In this document: positions 44,104 to 52,102 of the stretch, one piece after another | Numbering within the stretch: position 1 is the first letter of the stretch | Layout of the letters: each line of letters starts with the position of its first letter | NCBI GenBank assembly: GCA_015056565.1 | Contig: SVGB01000003.1 | Span: 62,001-126,000 of the forward strand | Reading direction: 5' to 3' | Length of the DNA: 64,000 nucleotides | Source of the DNA: Butyrivibrio sp. | GTDB lineage: Bacteria > Bacillota > Clostridia > Lachnospirales > Lachnospiraceae | The notes under the pieces: generated by a model | Database searches by the model: none | What the model was told of the DNA's origin: nothing | The model's input: only the letters and a program-made list of their open reading frames with translations | Program-made: the position numbers and the translations under genes

Positions 44104-45159
44104 TCAGTAGAGGCTTCCTGAGTTAACTATTGGCTGTGCATCGTGATTGCCACACAGAACCACGAGGAGGTTTGAAACCATCGCTGCCTTGCGCTCCTCA
44201 TCCAGGTTCACGATATCTTTTTCATTAAGTCTCTCAAGAGCCATCTCAACCATTCCAACAGCTCCGTCAACAATGAGCTTTCTTGCGTCTACTACTGCTG
44301 AAGCCTGCTGCCTCTGAAGCATGGCTGCTGCGATTTCAGGAGCATAAGCAAGATATGTGATCCTTGCATCCACGATCTCGATACCAGCGCCCTCAACCTT
44401 GGACTGGATCTCTTCCTTGATCCTGTTAGCAACGACCTCTGTTGAACCACGAAGGCTGCCATCATCTGCCTGTCCATCCCCGGTTGTATCTACGTTTTCT
44501 GTGATGTCGTAAGGATAAAGCTTAACTACGTTACGTACTGCAGAATCGCACTGAAGTGAAAGGTACTCTTTGTAGTTATCTACTGCAAATACGGCCTTGG
44601 CTGTATCTGTGACCTTCCACATAACAGCAACTGCAATCTCTACTGGATTACCAAGGATATCGTTTACCTTCTGCTTGGAATTACTTAAGGTCATGACCTT
44701 TAAGGAAATCTTCTTGTTTGCGCCATTCTTGAGTTCGCCTGTAGTTCCTATCTGGCCACCACTTACAACGATACCAGAAAGCCCGCTCTTCTTGTTATCA
44801 GAGATATCTCCGCTCTGACCGAGCTTGGTGTCTGCTGCAGGATTGAAGGCTGTGCAGAATGGATTTACAAAAAAGAATCCATCGCCCTTAAGGGTTCCTA
44901 CATACTTGCCAAAAAGTGTAAGAACAAGAGCTTCACCTGGCTTAAGAACCTTAAGACCAAGGAATAAGATCCAGCCAAAGGCAAGATACAGGATAGATGC
45001 AATAAATATTATTCCGCTTACATCCTTGCCCTGATCGATGCCAGCACCTCCAGATAATACTCCGATGAATGCCAGTAAATAAAGTGCTATTGTCAGGATC
45101 ATCATTACAATCCCGTTCTTGTGACCACTAATAACCTTTTCTTTGATGTTTTCGTTCAT
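44104..45159 (-). CDS. SPFH/band 7 domain membrane protein
   Basis: 351 residues. Two N-terminal hydrophobic segments (about 18-40 and 48-70), then an SPFH domain: LKPGEALVLTLFGKYVGTLKGDGFFFVNPFC, VEIAVAVMWKVTDTAKAVFAVDNYKEYLSLQCDSAVRNVVKLYP, IEIVDARITYLAYAPEIAAAMLQRQQASAVVDARKLIVDGAVGMVEMAL. SPFH proteins form membrane-microdomain scaffolds. Start at 45159 after GGAGG. The central insert (GDISDNKKSGLSGIVVSGGQIGT) is not typical of flotillins. Followed by the ribbon-helix-helix gene. Confidence 0.9.
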   Translation of the reverse strand: MNENIKEKVISGHKNGIVMMILTIALYLLAFIGVLSGGAGIDQGKDVSGIIFIASILYLAFGWILFLGLKVLKPGEALVLTLFGKYVGTLKGDGFFFVNPFCTAFNPAADTKLGQSGDISDNKKSGLSGIVVSGGQIGTTGELKNGANKKISLKVMTLSNSKQKVNDILGNPVEIAVAVMWKVTDTAKAVFAVDNYKEYLSLQCDSAVRNVVKLYPYDITENVDTTGDGQADDGSLRGSTEVVANRIKEEIQSKVEGAGIEIVDARITYLAYAPEIAAAMLQRQQASAVVDARKLIVDGAVGMVEMALERLNEKDIVNLDEERKAAMVSNLLVVLCGNHDAQPIVNSGSLY

Positions 45160-45238
45160 GACTGTTCCTCCATTTTCTGTCTGACCAGCCGCACCATTGC
45201 GGCATTTGCATGATGTCATAAAGTGTTGTGAATTGATT

Positions 45239-45257
45239 TGATATCATTATGATATCA
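45239..45257. promoter_or_regulatory. tandem palindromic operator of the SPFH-RHH operon
   Basis: TGATATCA-TTA-TGATATCA: two identical 8-bp palindromes spaced by 3 bases (11-base period, one helix turn). It overlaps the predicted -10. Such tandem sites are what two dimers of a ribbon-helix-helix protein would bind. Confidence 0.55.
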
Positions 45258-45276
45258 TTAATAATCATTTTGTCAA
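45249..45276 (-). promoter_or_regulatory. promoter of the SPFH-RHH operon
   Basis: Minus strand TTGACA (45271-45276, perfect) with TATCAT (45249-45254) at 16 bases, or CATAAT (45246-45251) at 19 bases. Leader of about 85 bases before the SPFH ATG; the rest of the 200-base gap up to 45361 shows nothing further. Confidence 0.6.
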
Positions 45277-45361
45277 CACACATTATTCAGGAACATTCAT
45301 AAACTTATTCATTAACTGAAGAATAGAACTCTTCTCCCGTGTCTACCTAGGGAAAGCAGAG

Positions 45362-46159
45362 TCACTTCTCAAGCTGGCGCCTGCGCTTTGCAGTAAACTC
45401 CTCCACCTGTTTCCACAGGCTGTGAAGCTGGTTCTTGTGGGCACACAGCTTCTCAGTGCAGTTGGCGCACTTTAGGTAATCATTGGTATTCTCGGAAAAG
45501 CGCTCCGGGTGGCGATAGAAAGTGATCTCCCAGCGGATAACGAGAATAACTGATAGGGCCAGAAGCGTCCATGTATAGGTCTTAGCCACAAAGAATAGGG
45601 GCGTAAACATCATGGCATAGTCCCAGTTGTAGATCCTGCAGGTACTGCAGCACTTGTTCTTCATAAACCAGCTCTGGAATGGGCAGAAAAACAGGATGCA
45701 TATCATGTCACAGACAGAATAGGCACTGCACAACAGGATCATTATTCCGTCATCCAAAATCCCTGCCATGTGAAGTCCGCCGAATACCAGATTAAAAGAG
45801 ATCCATATCAGCAGTACCAGCATTGAAGCGTTATTATCCTGTATCTGTATGTCTGTCTTACCCGACTTGATGTAGTTGCGGGCAAACTGCTTCTGACATC
45901 CAGGGCTCTCAGTGATTGAAGGGAAAAATCTTGCTATCATCTCCAAAACGAATATTGCCCATATGATCCACAAAATTCCAGGAACGCTCTCCATTCTCTC
46001 AAGAACAGTAACCTTGCCGTGTATGCGGTCAATAATATAGCACACAAGGAGCACCACAAATATCACACTGCGGTAAAAGAGCCTTATGTAGTGCACAAAG
46101 CTCACAGTGGTGATCTTGTTCCCTTTTAAAAGTTTTCCCTTTAATCTCTCAAGCCACAT
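45362..46159 (-). CDS. membrane protein with paired cysteine motifs, function unknown
   Basis: 265 residues, about six membrane helices. Two Cys-rich cytoplasmic-looking segments stand out: KNKCCSTCRIYNWDYAMMF (about residues 166-184) and CANCTEKLCAHK (about 234-245), each with CxxC spacing, suggesting a bound metal or cluster. A single CQKQFARNY motif occurs after helix 2. Not a family that I can name, though similar proteins are familiar as uncharacterised ones in Lachnospiraceae. Monocistronic or co-transcribed with the xylanase upstream (26-base gap). Confidence 0.75.
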   Translation of the reverse strand: MWLERLKGKLLKGNKITTVSFVHYIRLFYRSVIFVVLLVCYIIDRIHGKVTVLERMESVPGILWIIWAIFVLEMIARFFPSITESPGCQKQFARNYIKSGKTDIQIQDNNASMLVLLIWISFNLVFGGLHMAGILDDGIMILLCSAYSVCDMICILFFCPFQSWFMKNKCCSTCRIYNWDYAMMFTPLFFVAKTYTWTLLALSVILVIRWEITFYRHPERFSENTNDYLKCANCTEKLCAHKNQLHSLWKQVEEFTAKRRRQLEK

Positions 46160-46185
46160 TAGAAAATCCAGATATCCTTTACAAA

Positions 46186-47385
46186 TTATATTGTTACAAC
46201 AAGTTCTGCGTCATCTACAAGTGACGCTAAAGCGCTGCCTCCTTCGCCAGAAAGCTCGTAGTCGCCCTTAAAAGCCTCTACGCTTGCCCAGCCATTCTCA
46301 TCAGTCGTAACTTCAGTATCCGTCCACCACTCTTCTTTTACAAGCTTTTTAAGCATTTCAAAGGAAGGTTTCTTGGAGCCATCAAGCCTTACAAATCCAC
46401 TTGGAGCCTTAAGCCATGCGCCATCGGTAAAGTCCCAGGTTGTGATAGCCTGTACAAGCGGGTGCTCGAAAAGAATCCTATACATCTCTTCGATCTCTTT
46501 TGCCTGACGCTCTTCTCCCTCAGGAGTTGATGGCCACTCATCAACCTGCCAGTCGTTGAGATCGACAATATGTGCAGGCATTATATCACCTGAAATCAGT
46601 GTGTTCTCAGTGAAATGGATAGGAAGACCAAAATGGGAAAACCGATCAAGTACCTCTTCCAGTTTCTCTTTTCCCCAGTAACCCTGATGCTGATGGGACT
46701 GGATTCCTATGGCACTGATTGGAACTCCTGCATTCAGGCACCCATCGATCAGTATCTCATAGTTGATAGATGTATTAAAGTCATTAAGGAGCAGCACTGC
46801 ATCAGTATTGTCAGCGTGGGCTCTTTCGAAGACTTCCTTAATGAGGCCAACTCTGCCCTTCTCTTTGCATATCCTAGTGATGGCATTGTCGTACTTGTCA
46901 AAGATCGGCATGATAACAACTTCGTTGATCACATCCCACATATCGATGACGCCCTTGAAGCCCTTTACTTCACGGTCAATACGTTCAAGCTGCTTCTGAA
47001 GGATTGTGGCATTGTCGTATTTCATGAGCCAGTCTGCACAGACTGTGTGCCAGCAAAGAGGATGCCCCTTTACTATGACGCCCTTGCTGTTTAAATACTG
47101 AGCTGTCTTCATCAGCATGTCAGTATTAGGCTTCCCTTCTTCAGGTTCGAAATTCCCCCAATAAAATGGCAGTGTTGCGTAGTTGAATATCTCCAGCCAC
47201 TTATCTGTCAGCTGCTTATATTTATCTTCTCCCTTCATGACATAAGAAATGAAATCAAAAGCCCCACAGCCAAATAAAAATGCGTGGTTTGTCTGTTTTA
47301 TCCTGACCTTCTGATCAGCTAAGGGATTGCCCTGTCCATCTACGAAACGAATTCTTTTGTTAACCTGTCTGTGTGCTACTGCCAT
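46186..47385 (-). CDS. GH10 endo-1,4-beta-xylanase, intracellular
   Basis: 399 residues. GH10 barrel: VKGHPLCWHTVCADWL, the acid/base Glu in MWDVINEVV, VLLNDFNTSIN, GIQSHQHQGYW, and the nucleophile Glu in IHFTENT where classical enzymes have ITELD. Domain ends near 350 with a beta-rich tail (about 345-399, WWTDTEVTTDENGWASVEAFKGDYEL) resembling a small Ig-like element. There is no signal peptide, so it acts in the cytoplasm, probably on imported xylo-oligosaccharides as reported for some Butyrivibrio xylanases. AAAAGGGG precedes the ATG. Confidence 0.9.
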   Translation of the reverse strand: MAVAHRQVNKRIRFVDGQGNPLADQKVRIKQTNHAFLFGCGAFDFISYVMKGEDKYKQLTDKWLEIFNYATLPFYWGNFEPEEGKPNTDMLMKTAQYLNSKGVIVKGHPLCWHTVCADWLMKYDNATILQKQLERIDREVKGFKGVIDMWDVINEVVIMPIFDKYDNAITRICKEKGRVGLIKEVFERAHADNTDAVLLLNDFNTSINYEILIDGCLNAGVPISAIGIQSHQHQGYWGKEKLEEVLDRFSHFGLPIHFTENTLISGDIMPAHIVDLNDWQVDEWPSTPEGEERQAKEIEEMYRILFEHPLVQAITTWDFTDGAWLKAPSGFVRLDGSKKPSFEMLKKLVKEEWWTDTEVTTDENGWASVEAFKGDYELSGEGGSALASLVDDAELVVTI

Positions 47386-47497
47386 ATGCTATACCCCTTT
47401 TCTTTTCTGCAAATCTAAAGTTAATAAAGTATTGCATATATCATTACATGTTTACTGATAGGAATTCTCCTAAATAATTGCTCAAAACCTATCTATT

Positions 47498-48151
47498 TTA
47501 CGCACTTAAATACTCTGCAACATCGATGAGGTTAGATAATACTGTTTCTGCCAAGCCCTCCATCTCTTCATTGGATGATAAAAGGTCAGGAACCATGATC
47601 GGTCGCAATTTTCCTGCGCTAGCAGCTCTTATGCCATTGTAGGAATCCTCAATGGCGTAGGCCCTTTCAGGTTTCACTTCTATCTTTTCGCATGCCAAAA
47701 GAAATATATCTGGCTCTGGCTTACTCCTTGATACCATGTCGCCAGTTACTATCTCATCAAAGTAATCAAGAATTCCTGCATCCCTGAGCTGATTTACTAC
47801 AGTCTGTCTTCTGGTGGATGATGCCAGTGCTATCTTTTTGCCGTTATTTTTCAGAAACTCAAGTATCTCTTTTACCCCGGGTTTCATGGGAAGTCTGCCG
47901 CCATCGTACCTCTCGTGGTACATTACAGAAACTTCCTTTGCATATTCATCATAGGGAAAATCTTCTCCGTACGCGTCTAGCATTATCTCCCTTGTCTTGG
48001 CATCGTTAGTTCCAGTGCATGCCAAATATGGTTCTTCTATGTCCTGTATGTCATATTTCCCAGCCAGCTCTATCCAGCAGTTCATTACTGCCCTCTCAGA
48101 ATCAAAGATAACTCCGTCCATGTCAAAGACCACTGCGTCAAAATCTCTCAT
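47498..48151 (-). CDS. HAD-superfamily phosphatase/phosphoglucomutase-like
   Basis: 217 residues. HAD motif I FDMDGVIFDSE (Asp nucleophile and acid), motif II ALASSTRRQTV, motif III Lys in SKPEPDIF, and motif IV IEDSYNGIRAA. Cap domain of the alpha-helical C1 type, as in beta-phosphoglucomutase and small sugar phosphatases. Substrate not predictable; the neighbouring xylanase makes a sugar phosphate plausible. AAGGAG before the ATG. Confidence 0.88.
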   Translation of the reverse strand: MRDFDAVVFDMDGVIFDSERAVMNCWIELAGKYDIQDIEEPYLACTGTNDAKTREIMLDAYGEDFPYDEYAKEVSVMYHERYDGGRLPMKPGVKEILEFLKNNGKKIALASSTRRQTVVNQLRDAGILDYFDEIVTGDMVSRSKPEPDIFLLACEKIEVKPERAYAIEDSYNGIRAASAGKLRPIMVPDLLSSNEEMEGLAETVLSNLIDVAEYLSA

Positions 48152-48171
48152 AATATGCTCCTTAAATTAAG

Positions 48172-48975
48172 TCAAATCCCAAGATCAAGGGAATCTGAAA
48201 TGTAGTACTTGTACCCATGCTGCTTGCAATAGTTTTTTACTCTGATAGAAATAAATGGATTACTGGTGTACTCCAGGAGATATATGTCTGCTCCCATTTT
48301 TGAATACTTTTCAAGATGCTCCAAAAAGTACTCTCTATCCTCTTTAAAGCTCCCATAGAAACGGTCGTTTTCCCAGTCAATCCTTGTAAATACTGACTCT
48401 TGGTTTATGCCTGTCAAAACATCCCTAAAATTGCCGCCTCGTTCAGTATAAGCTTCTATGAAAGCATCTCCGCCGTTCATTATAACTTCTTTTCCAGTAG
48501 CCACCAGGCCTTTCATGATCGTAGCGACGCCATCAAGCATCTCATCACTTTGGTACATATAGTAAACATCACAATTATCTACAAAAAAACCATCAATGTC
48601 TTTTGCAAGAAGTGACGGCGCAAGCTCATCCAAAATAAAGGACTGCCATCTTTTTGAAGTTGCATCAACCCATTTTTCATCTTCCCAGTTCTCATATACA
48701 TCCAGGGTCAGGTCCTTATATTCTGCATAATAGTCACGGAAATTCTCCAGGGAACCTATGTTTATATAGCTATAGATCTTATGACCATCGTTTCTAAACT
48801 CTTCAATTTCAGTAGCCTCAAAGTACTGCGCATCAATCACTACAGTTTTATATTTTGACAGCCTCTCAAGGTCTCCCTCATAGCTTAAAAACACACCATA
48901 ATCCTGATGGTTATATGAGCATGCGCACAGAGTCACCACCAACAAGCATATCAATATCGCTATTTGTCCTCTCAT
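48172..48975 (-). CDS. GH114-like endo-alpha-1,4-polygalactosaminidase family lipoprotein
   Basis: 267 residues. Lipoprotein signal (MRGQIAILICLLVVTLCAC, Cys about 19), then a barrel with KYKTVVIDAQYFEATEIEEFRNDGHKIYSYINIGSLENFRDYYAEY, DIDGFFVDNCDVYYM, EVIMNGGDAFIEAY and GADIYLLEYT: the pattern of the GH114/TM1410-like family. It would degrade or bind an aminosugar polymer at the cell surface. Start at 48975 with GGAAAG upstream; the frame is open 18 codons further but that would bury the signal. Overlaps the small gene before it by 65 bases. Confidence 0.82.
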   Translation of the reverse strand: MRGQIAILICLLVVTLCACSYNHQDYGVFLSYEGDLERLSKYKTVVIDAQYFEATEIEEFRNDGHKIYSYINIGSLENFRDYYAEYKDLTLDVYENWEDEKWVDATSKRWQSFILDELAPSLLAKDIDGFFVDNCDVYYMYQSDEMLDGVATIMKGLVATGKEVIMNGGDAFIEAYTERGGNFRDVLTGINQESVFTRIDWENDRFYGSFKEDREYFLEHLEKYSKMGADIYLLEYTSNPFISIRVKNYCKQHGYKYYISDSLDLGI

Positions 48976-49147
48976 TGTTGTCTTTCCAAACTTCACGTCC
49001 AACAGGCTCTCCCCAATCAAATTCTCCATCTAAGAATAACTTTCCTCCATACTCTGCTGCACGCTCTTCAAGTGTTCTATGCTCAAATTGAGCCTCTCTA
49101 TTGATTTCCTGTCTCTTCATCCTAATCTTGTCACCATTCTGCATCAT
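48911..49147 (-). CDS. small conserved protein, antitoxin-like C-terminal motif
   Basis: 78 residues. HRTLEERAAEYGGKLFLDGEFDWGEPVGREVW (about 23-54) is a conserved segment I associate with small antitoxin-like proteins of clostridia; no DNA-binding domain is present here. AGGAG ten bases before ATG supports translation. The last 24 residues overlap the lipoprotein start. It follows the antitoxin gene by 32 bases, so it belongs to the toxin-antitoxin transcript. Function unknown. Confidence 0.6.
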   Translation of the reverse strand: MMQNGDKIRMKRQEINREAQFEHRTLEERAAEYGGKLFLDGEFDWGEPVGREVWKDNNERTNSDIDMLVGGDSVRMLI

Positions 49148-49179
49148 ACTTATGTCTCCTATTTGCTAAAAAGCATCAA

Positions 49180-49515
49180 TCATTTAGTAATTGCATTCGT
49201 TACAAAAGGAAATTTAACTACCAGTTCTTTATCCAACTCAATCATTCTCAACAATCTGCTTGCTGCACCTGAAGGATGGTTTGTACCTGCCTCCCACGCT
49301 TCTACTGCTTTCTCTGACACCCCTAGATAGCCTGCAAACACCTTTTGAGACATGCCTGTTGTATTCCTAATCCTTTTAACATCTGCTGCACCATATACTT
49401 TTACAGGCTCTATGACAACTTTATGCCTTTTCAGTATAGGAGTTATACTTTTCGAATCTTTGATTGCTTCATCAAGACCAGTCACTATGCTCTCAAAAAC
49501 GCTATTCTTACTCAT
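49180..49515 (-). CDS. HTH antitoxin (HigA/NadS type)
   Basis: 111 residues. An N-terminal helical region (about 1-40) and an XRE helix-turn-helix: VKRIRNTTGMSQKVFAGYLGVSEKAVEAWEAGTNHPSGAASRLLRMIE. The arrangement, antitoxin after toxin with an 8-base overlap, is that of higBA-like systems. It should neutralise the upstream RelE-like toxin and repress the operon through the 17-bp palindrome in the promoter. Confidence 0.9.
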   Translation of the reverse strand: MSKNSVFESIVTGLDEAIKDSKSITPILKRHKVVIEPVKVYGAADVKRIRNTTGMSQKVFAGYLGVSEKAVEAWEAGTNHPSGAASRLLRMIELDKELVVKFPFVTNAITK

Positions 49516-49858
49516 TCGTTTTTCCTCCTAAGTTCTTTTCAAGCGTATCTATCATTTTTTTGATTTCTACTCTTTCCTGAAATGAAAGGTTGTCTTTCTC
49601 TTTTTTCTCATAAACAGTAATCAAAAATATCGTCTCAGCGAAAACAAAATCTACATAGCATACTCTTGCTCCGCCACTTTTACCACGGTTTTCAATCGCA
49701 ACTCTTGCCTTCCGCAGTGCGCCTGTTCCTTTGATAACAGGGTACTTTTTAGGATTTGACATAATATCATTTTCAAGCATTCTTAAATCTTCATCATCAA
49801 ATCCAATCTCATCCCACCTACGAGAAAACTCATTGGTTTGTATAAACGTTCTAGTCAT
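49508..49858 (-). CDS. RelE/HigB-like toxin
   Basis: 116 residues. FIQTNEFSRRWDEIGFDDEDLRMLENDIMSNPKKYPVIKGTGALRKARVAIENRGKSGGARVCYVDFVFAETIFLITVYEKKEKDNLS: the RelE-fold (PF06296 type) with conserved G-GALRKAR, GARVCY and F-L-VYEK segments. Probably a ribosome-dependent mRNA endonuclease. Length and motifs are complete, so it is likely functional. Translation begins almost at the predicted transcription start (AGAGG then ATG). Confidence 0.92.
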   Translation of the reverse strand: MTRTFIQTNEFSRRWDEIGFDDEDLRMLENDIMSNPKKYPVIKGTGALRKARVAIENRGKSGGARVCYVDFVFAETIFLITVYEKKEKDNLSFQERVEIKKMIDTLEKNLGGKTNE

Positions 49859-49869
49859 TTCTACCTCTA

Positions 49870-49898
49870 ATTATATACCCTATTCAATAGGGTGTCAA
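49870..49898 (-). promoter_or_regulatory. consensus promoter of the toxin-antitoxin operon
   Basis: Minus strand TTGACA (49893-49898), 17 bases, TATAAT (49870-49875): both hexamers perfect. Transcription should begin near 49863, about five bases before the toxin ATG. The -35 overlaps the stop codon of the small membrane protein gene upstream. Confidence 0.9.
49877..49893. promoter_or_regulatory. operator palindrome of the toxin-antitoxin operon
   Basis: ACCCTATTCAATAGGGT is a perfect 17-base palindrome around a central base, exactly filling the promoter spacer. The obvious binding site for the HTH antitoxin dimer. Confidence 0.85.
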
Positions 49899-50134
49899 AG
49901 ATTAAACGAATCATAAGTGTACACCATATCCTGCTCGATCACGAAGTCCTCATCGCAGACGCTATAACAGCTGCTGCCTCTATCAAGAAGCTGAGTGGTG
50001 CACATGGCAGCTGTTGCCTCGCCCTCGATCAAGGCTTCATCTGTCTCTTTGTCCCCAGCCAGGAAGCTTCCAAATCCGAAGATCACGATAAGGGCTGCAA
50101 ATATTATCACGAATGTATATACAAAGATCATCAT
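49895..50134 (-). CDS. small single-pass membrane protein, unknown
   Basis: 79 residues. One N-terminal membrane helix (about 2-26, FVYTFVIIFAALIVIFGFGSFLA), then an acidic tail with three cysteines (AAMCTTQLL, SSCYSVC) and a Tyr-rich end. Its ATG overlaps the kinase stop by four bases. No family recognised. The coupling to the kinase suggests a partner or substrate in the same pathway, as inference. Confidence 0.65.
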   Translation of the reverse strand: MMIFVYTFVIIFAALIVIFGFGSFLAGDKETDEALIEGEATAAMCTTQLLDRGSSCYSVCDEDFVIEQDMVYTYDSFNL

Positions 50135-51117
50135 CTGTCCATTTCTCCTTCTGGCGCCATGATCTCGTCCAGGTCGACGCCGTAGTTTTCTTTTAATATC
50201 TCTTTTATCCGTAGTCCTGCGTTTCCCATTCTCTCCTTCACTGCAGGAACTCGCAGCTGTGCATCTGAGGCAGCATAGCTCATGGCTGCGTCCATATGAG
50301 CTGCGGCAAAAGAAATAACAGCTGAGCCAGCAAGGGCTGCTACAAATAACTGGGCCACCTTAAACACTCTCTTCTGAATGCGCCTTTTCGGGTACTTTTT
50401 AAGCTCCTTGGCAATCTCCTGGCAGTTTCCATATCTGTCCTCTCTATCTGGCCTTATGCACTTATCGATCACTTCCATAAGTTCAGGGCTGCACTTGCCA
50501 CCTAGGAGCAGTAAAAGAGTCTTACCAAAGCAGTAAATATCAGTCCTTGGATCAGTCTGCCCAAGATTTCCGTACTGCTCAGGAGCCGCAAAGCCTTCCG
50601 TGCCCAGGTTCAAAGTGTCTGTTGCTCCGCCAGGCTCCATGAATCTTGCTGCTCCAAAATCGATCAGCGAAAGATGCCCGTCAGGTCTTAGCATGATATT
50701 TGCTGGCTTAAGATCCCTGTAGACAACAGGCCATTTAAGGCTGTGGAGATATCCAAGCATATCAAGAAGTTCAACCCCAAAGGCCACCACTTCTTTTTCC
50801 TCAAAGCGCCCTTTCTTTTTAAGGACCTTGGAAAGGCTGTTTCCCGGAACATAATCAAGCACAAAGGCATTATCATACTCAGCCACGACCCTCGGGATCG
50901 ATGGGTGTTTTACAAAGCGCAGGACTTTTGTTTCTTCCGTGACGATCTGCGCAGTATCTTTCCCGTCAAAGACATGTTCCTTAATGATCTTGATGGTAAC
51001 AGGCTTGTCAGTCCTTTGATCAACAGCCATGTAAACCACGCTGCTGCCACCCTCACCAAGTTTTCTCAGTATCCTGAATCTGTTTCTGTAAAGACTCTCA
51101 TTATCTAAATAATCCAA
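50131..51117 (-). CDS. Hanks-type Ser/Thr protein kinase
   Basis: About 328 residues. Complete kinase domain: P-loop KLGEGGSSVVYMAVD, VTIKI Lys, E in TEETKVL, catalytic VVYRDLKPANIML, LIDFGAARF, and APEQYG. One membrane helix (about 262-284, FVAALAGSAVISF) and a short 50-residue tail follow; there are no PASTA repeats. The frame is open from a GTG at 51132, but GGAGG lies seven bases before the TTG at 51117, which I prefer. Downstream of PP2C by 39-54 bases. Confidence 0.93.
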   Translation of the reverse strand: MDYLDNESLYRNRFRILRKLGEGGSSVVYMAVDQRTDKPVTIKIIKEHVFDGKDTAQIVTEETKVLRFVKHPSIPRVVAEYDNAFVLDYVPGNSLSKVLKKKGRFEEKEVVAFGVELLDMLGYLHSLKWPVVYRDLKPANIMLRPDGHLSLIDFGAARFMEPGGATDTLNLGTEGFAAPEQYGNLGQTDPRTDIYCFGKTLLLLLGGKCSPELMEVIDKCIRPDREDRYGNCQEIAKELKKYPKRRIQKRVFKVAQLFVAALAGSAVISFAAAHMDAAMSYAASDAQLRVPAVKERMGNAGLRIKEILKENYGVDLDEIMAPEGEMDR

Positions 51118-51170
51118 ATCTATATCCTCCACCTATTCACATCAGATGCCCTTTTTCCATAAAACAAACA

Positions 51171-51953
51171 TCAATACTCAAGGCACATCGCGGCCACAGA
51201 GATGTTGTCCTCTTCTTTTCTATCCATGGCAAGACCAGCAAGCTTCCTGCATCCAGATAGCATATCGTCAGCTGTAACGCACATCTGCGGGCAGAGCTTT
51301 GAGTGCATCTCATCTCCACTTACAGTCCGCCAGAATCCATCGCTTACAGCGAGCACTGTAGTACTTGAGTCAATCTCACCCCGCCTTATCACCGGCTTTA
51401 TCTCAAGAGTCGTTCCAACGCTTTGAAGCAAAACGCTTCTCTCAGGGTCTTTCAAGGCTTCATCTTCACTTATCAGCCCCTTATCCAACTTAACCTGAAC
51501 GACGCTCTGATCCCTTGTCACTGCCCAGGCTCTTTTCCTATCCACAAGATAGATTCTGGAATCCCCTATATTTAAAGTCATGTACCTTCTGCCTATCTGA
51601 AAAAAAGCGGTCAGCGTGGTCCCAAGCTTTATTCCACGGTGCTTTCCGTACCTTCTTATATCGCTGCTGCTCTTTACAATAAGCCTTGAAAGAGAAGTCT
51701 CTATAGTATCCCACAGCTTATCCTCAGGCAGGTTCTGCATAAGGGACAGCTCTTCATGAAACCATGCTTCCAATGCTCTTATCATCTTACAGCTGGCAAC
51801 CTCTCCCTTTGACAGGCCGCCCATTCCGTCGCAGACTGCGGCAAATGAAATCCTTCCATACCTTTTGGTATTTGCCACTTTAACAAGACAGGAGTCCTGA
51901 TTGACCTTGCGGACTTTTCCCGCATCGGTAAAAATACATGCTTTTACTTCCAT
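51171..51953 (-). CDS. PP2C family Ser/Thr phosphatase
   Basis: 260 residues. FTDAGKVRKVNQDSCLV, AAVCDGMGGLSKGEVAS, NIGDSRIYLVDR, VTRDQSVVQ, VLAVSDGFW and EEDNISVAAM give all metal ligands (Asp in NQD, DGMGG, SDG, DN). It reverses phosphorylation by the adjacent kinase. Start at 51953 is fixed by AGAGG; the longer open frame to 52082 runs into the ctpA terminator. First gene of the phosphatase-kinase operon. Confidence 0.93.
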   Translation of the reverse strand: MEVKACIFTDAGKVRKVNQDSCLVKVANTKRYGRISFAAVCDGMGGLSKGEVASCKMIRALEAWFHEELSLMQNLPEDKLWDTIETSLSRLIVKSSSDIRRYGKHRGIKLGTTLTAFFQIGRRYMTLNIGDSRIYLVDRKRAWAVTRDQSVVQVKLDKGLISEDEALKDPERSVLLQSVGTTLEIKPVIRRGEIDSSTTVLAVSDGFWRTVSGDEMHSKLCPQMCVTADDMLSGCRKLAGLAMDRKEEDNISVAAMCLEY

Positions 51954-52044
51954 TTTGAATAAACCTCTTTTTAAAAAACAATTGTGAAATAGTGTCCGAA
52001 GTGGACGGTCGGCACCAGCTAAAACCTTGCTAAGTGCTCTGTAC

Positions 52045-52082
52045 AAAAAAATGACTGTGTCACAGATGCGTGACACAGTCAT
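52045..52082 (-). terminator. terminator of ctpA operon
   Basis: A 13-bp perfect stem (ATGACTGTGTCAC with GTGACACAGTCAT, 6-base loop) followed on the minus strand by T7. It ends the ftsEX-M23-ctpA operon 20 bases after the ctpA stop. Confidence 0.93.
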
Positions 52083-52102
52083 GAATAATACAATGTAATT
52101 AT

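Noticed and set aside
52021..52082. N-terminal extension of the PP2C gene to 52082
   Set aside because: It would start within the ctpA terminator; AGAGG before 51953 and family length support the shorter form.
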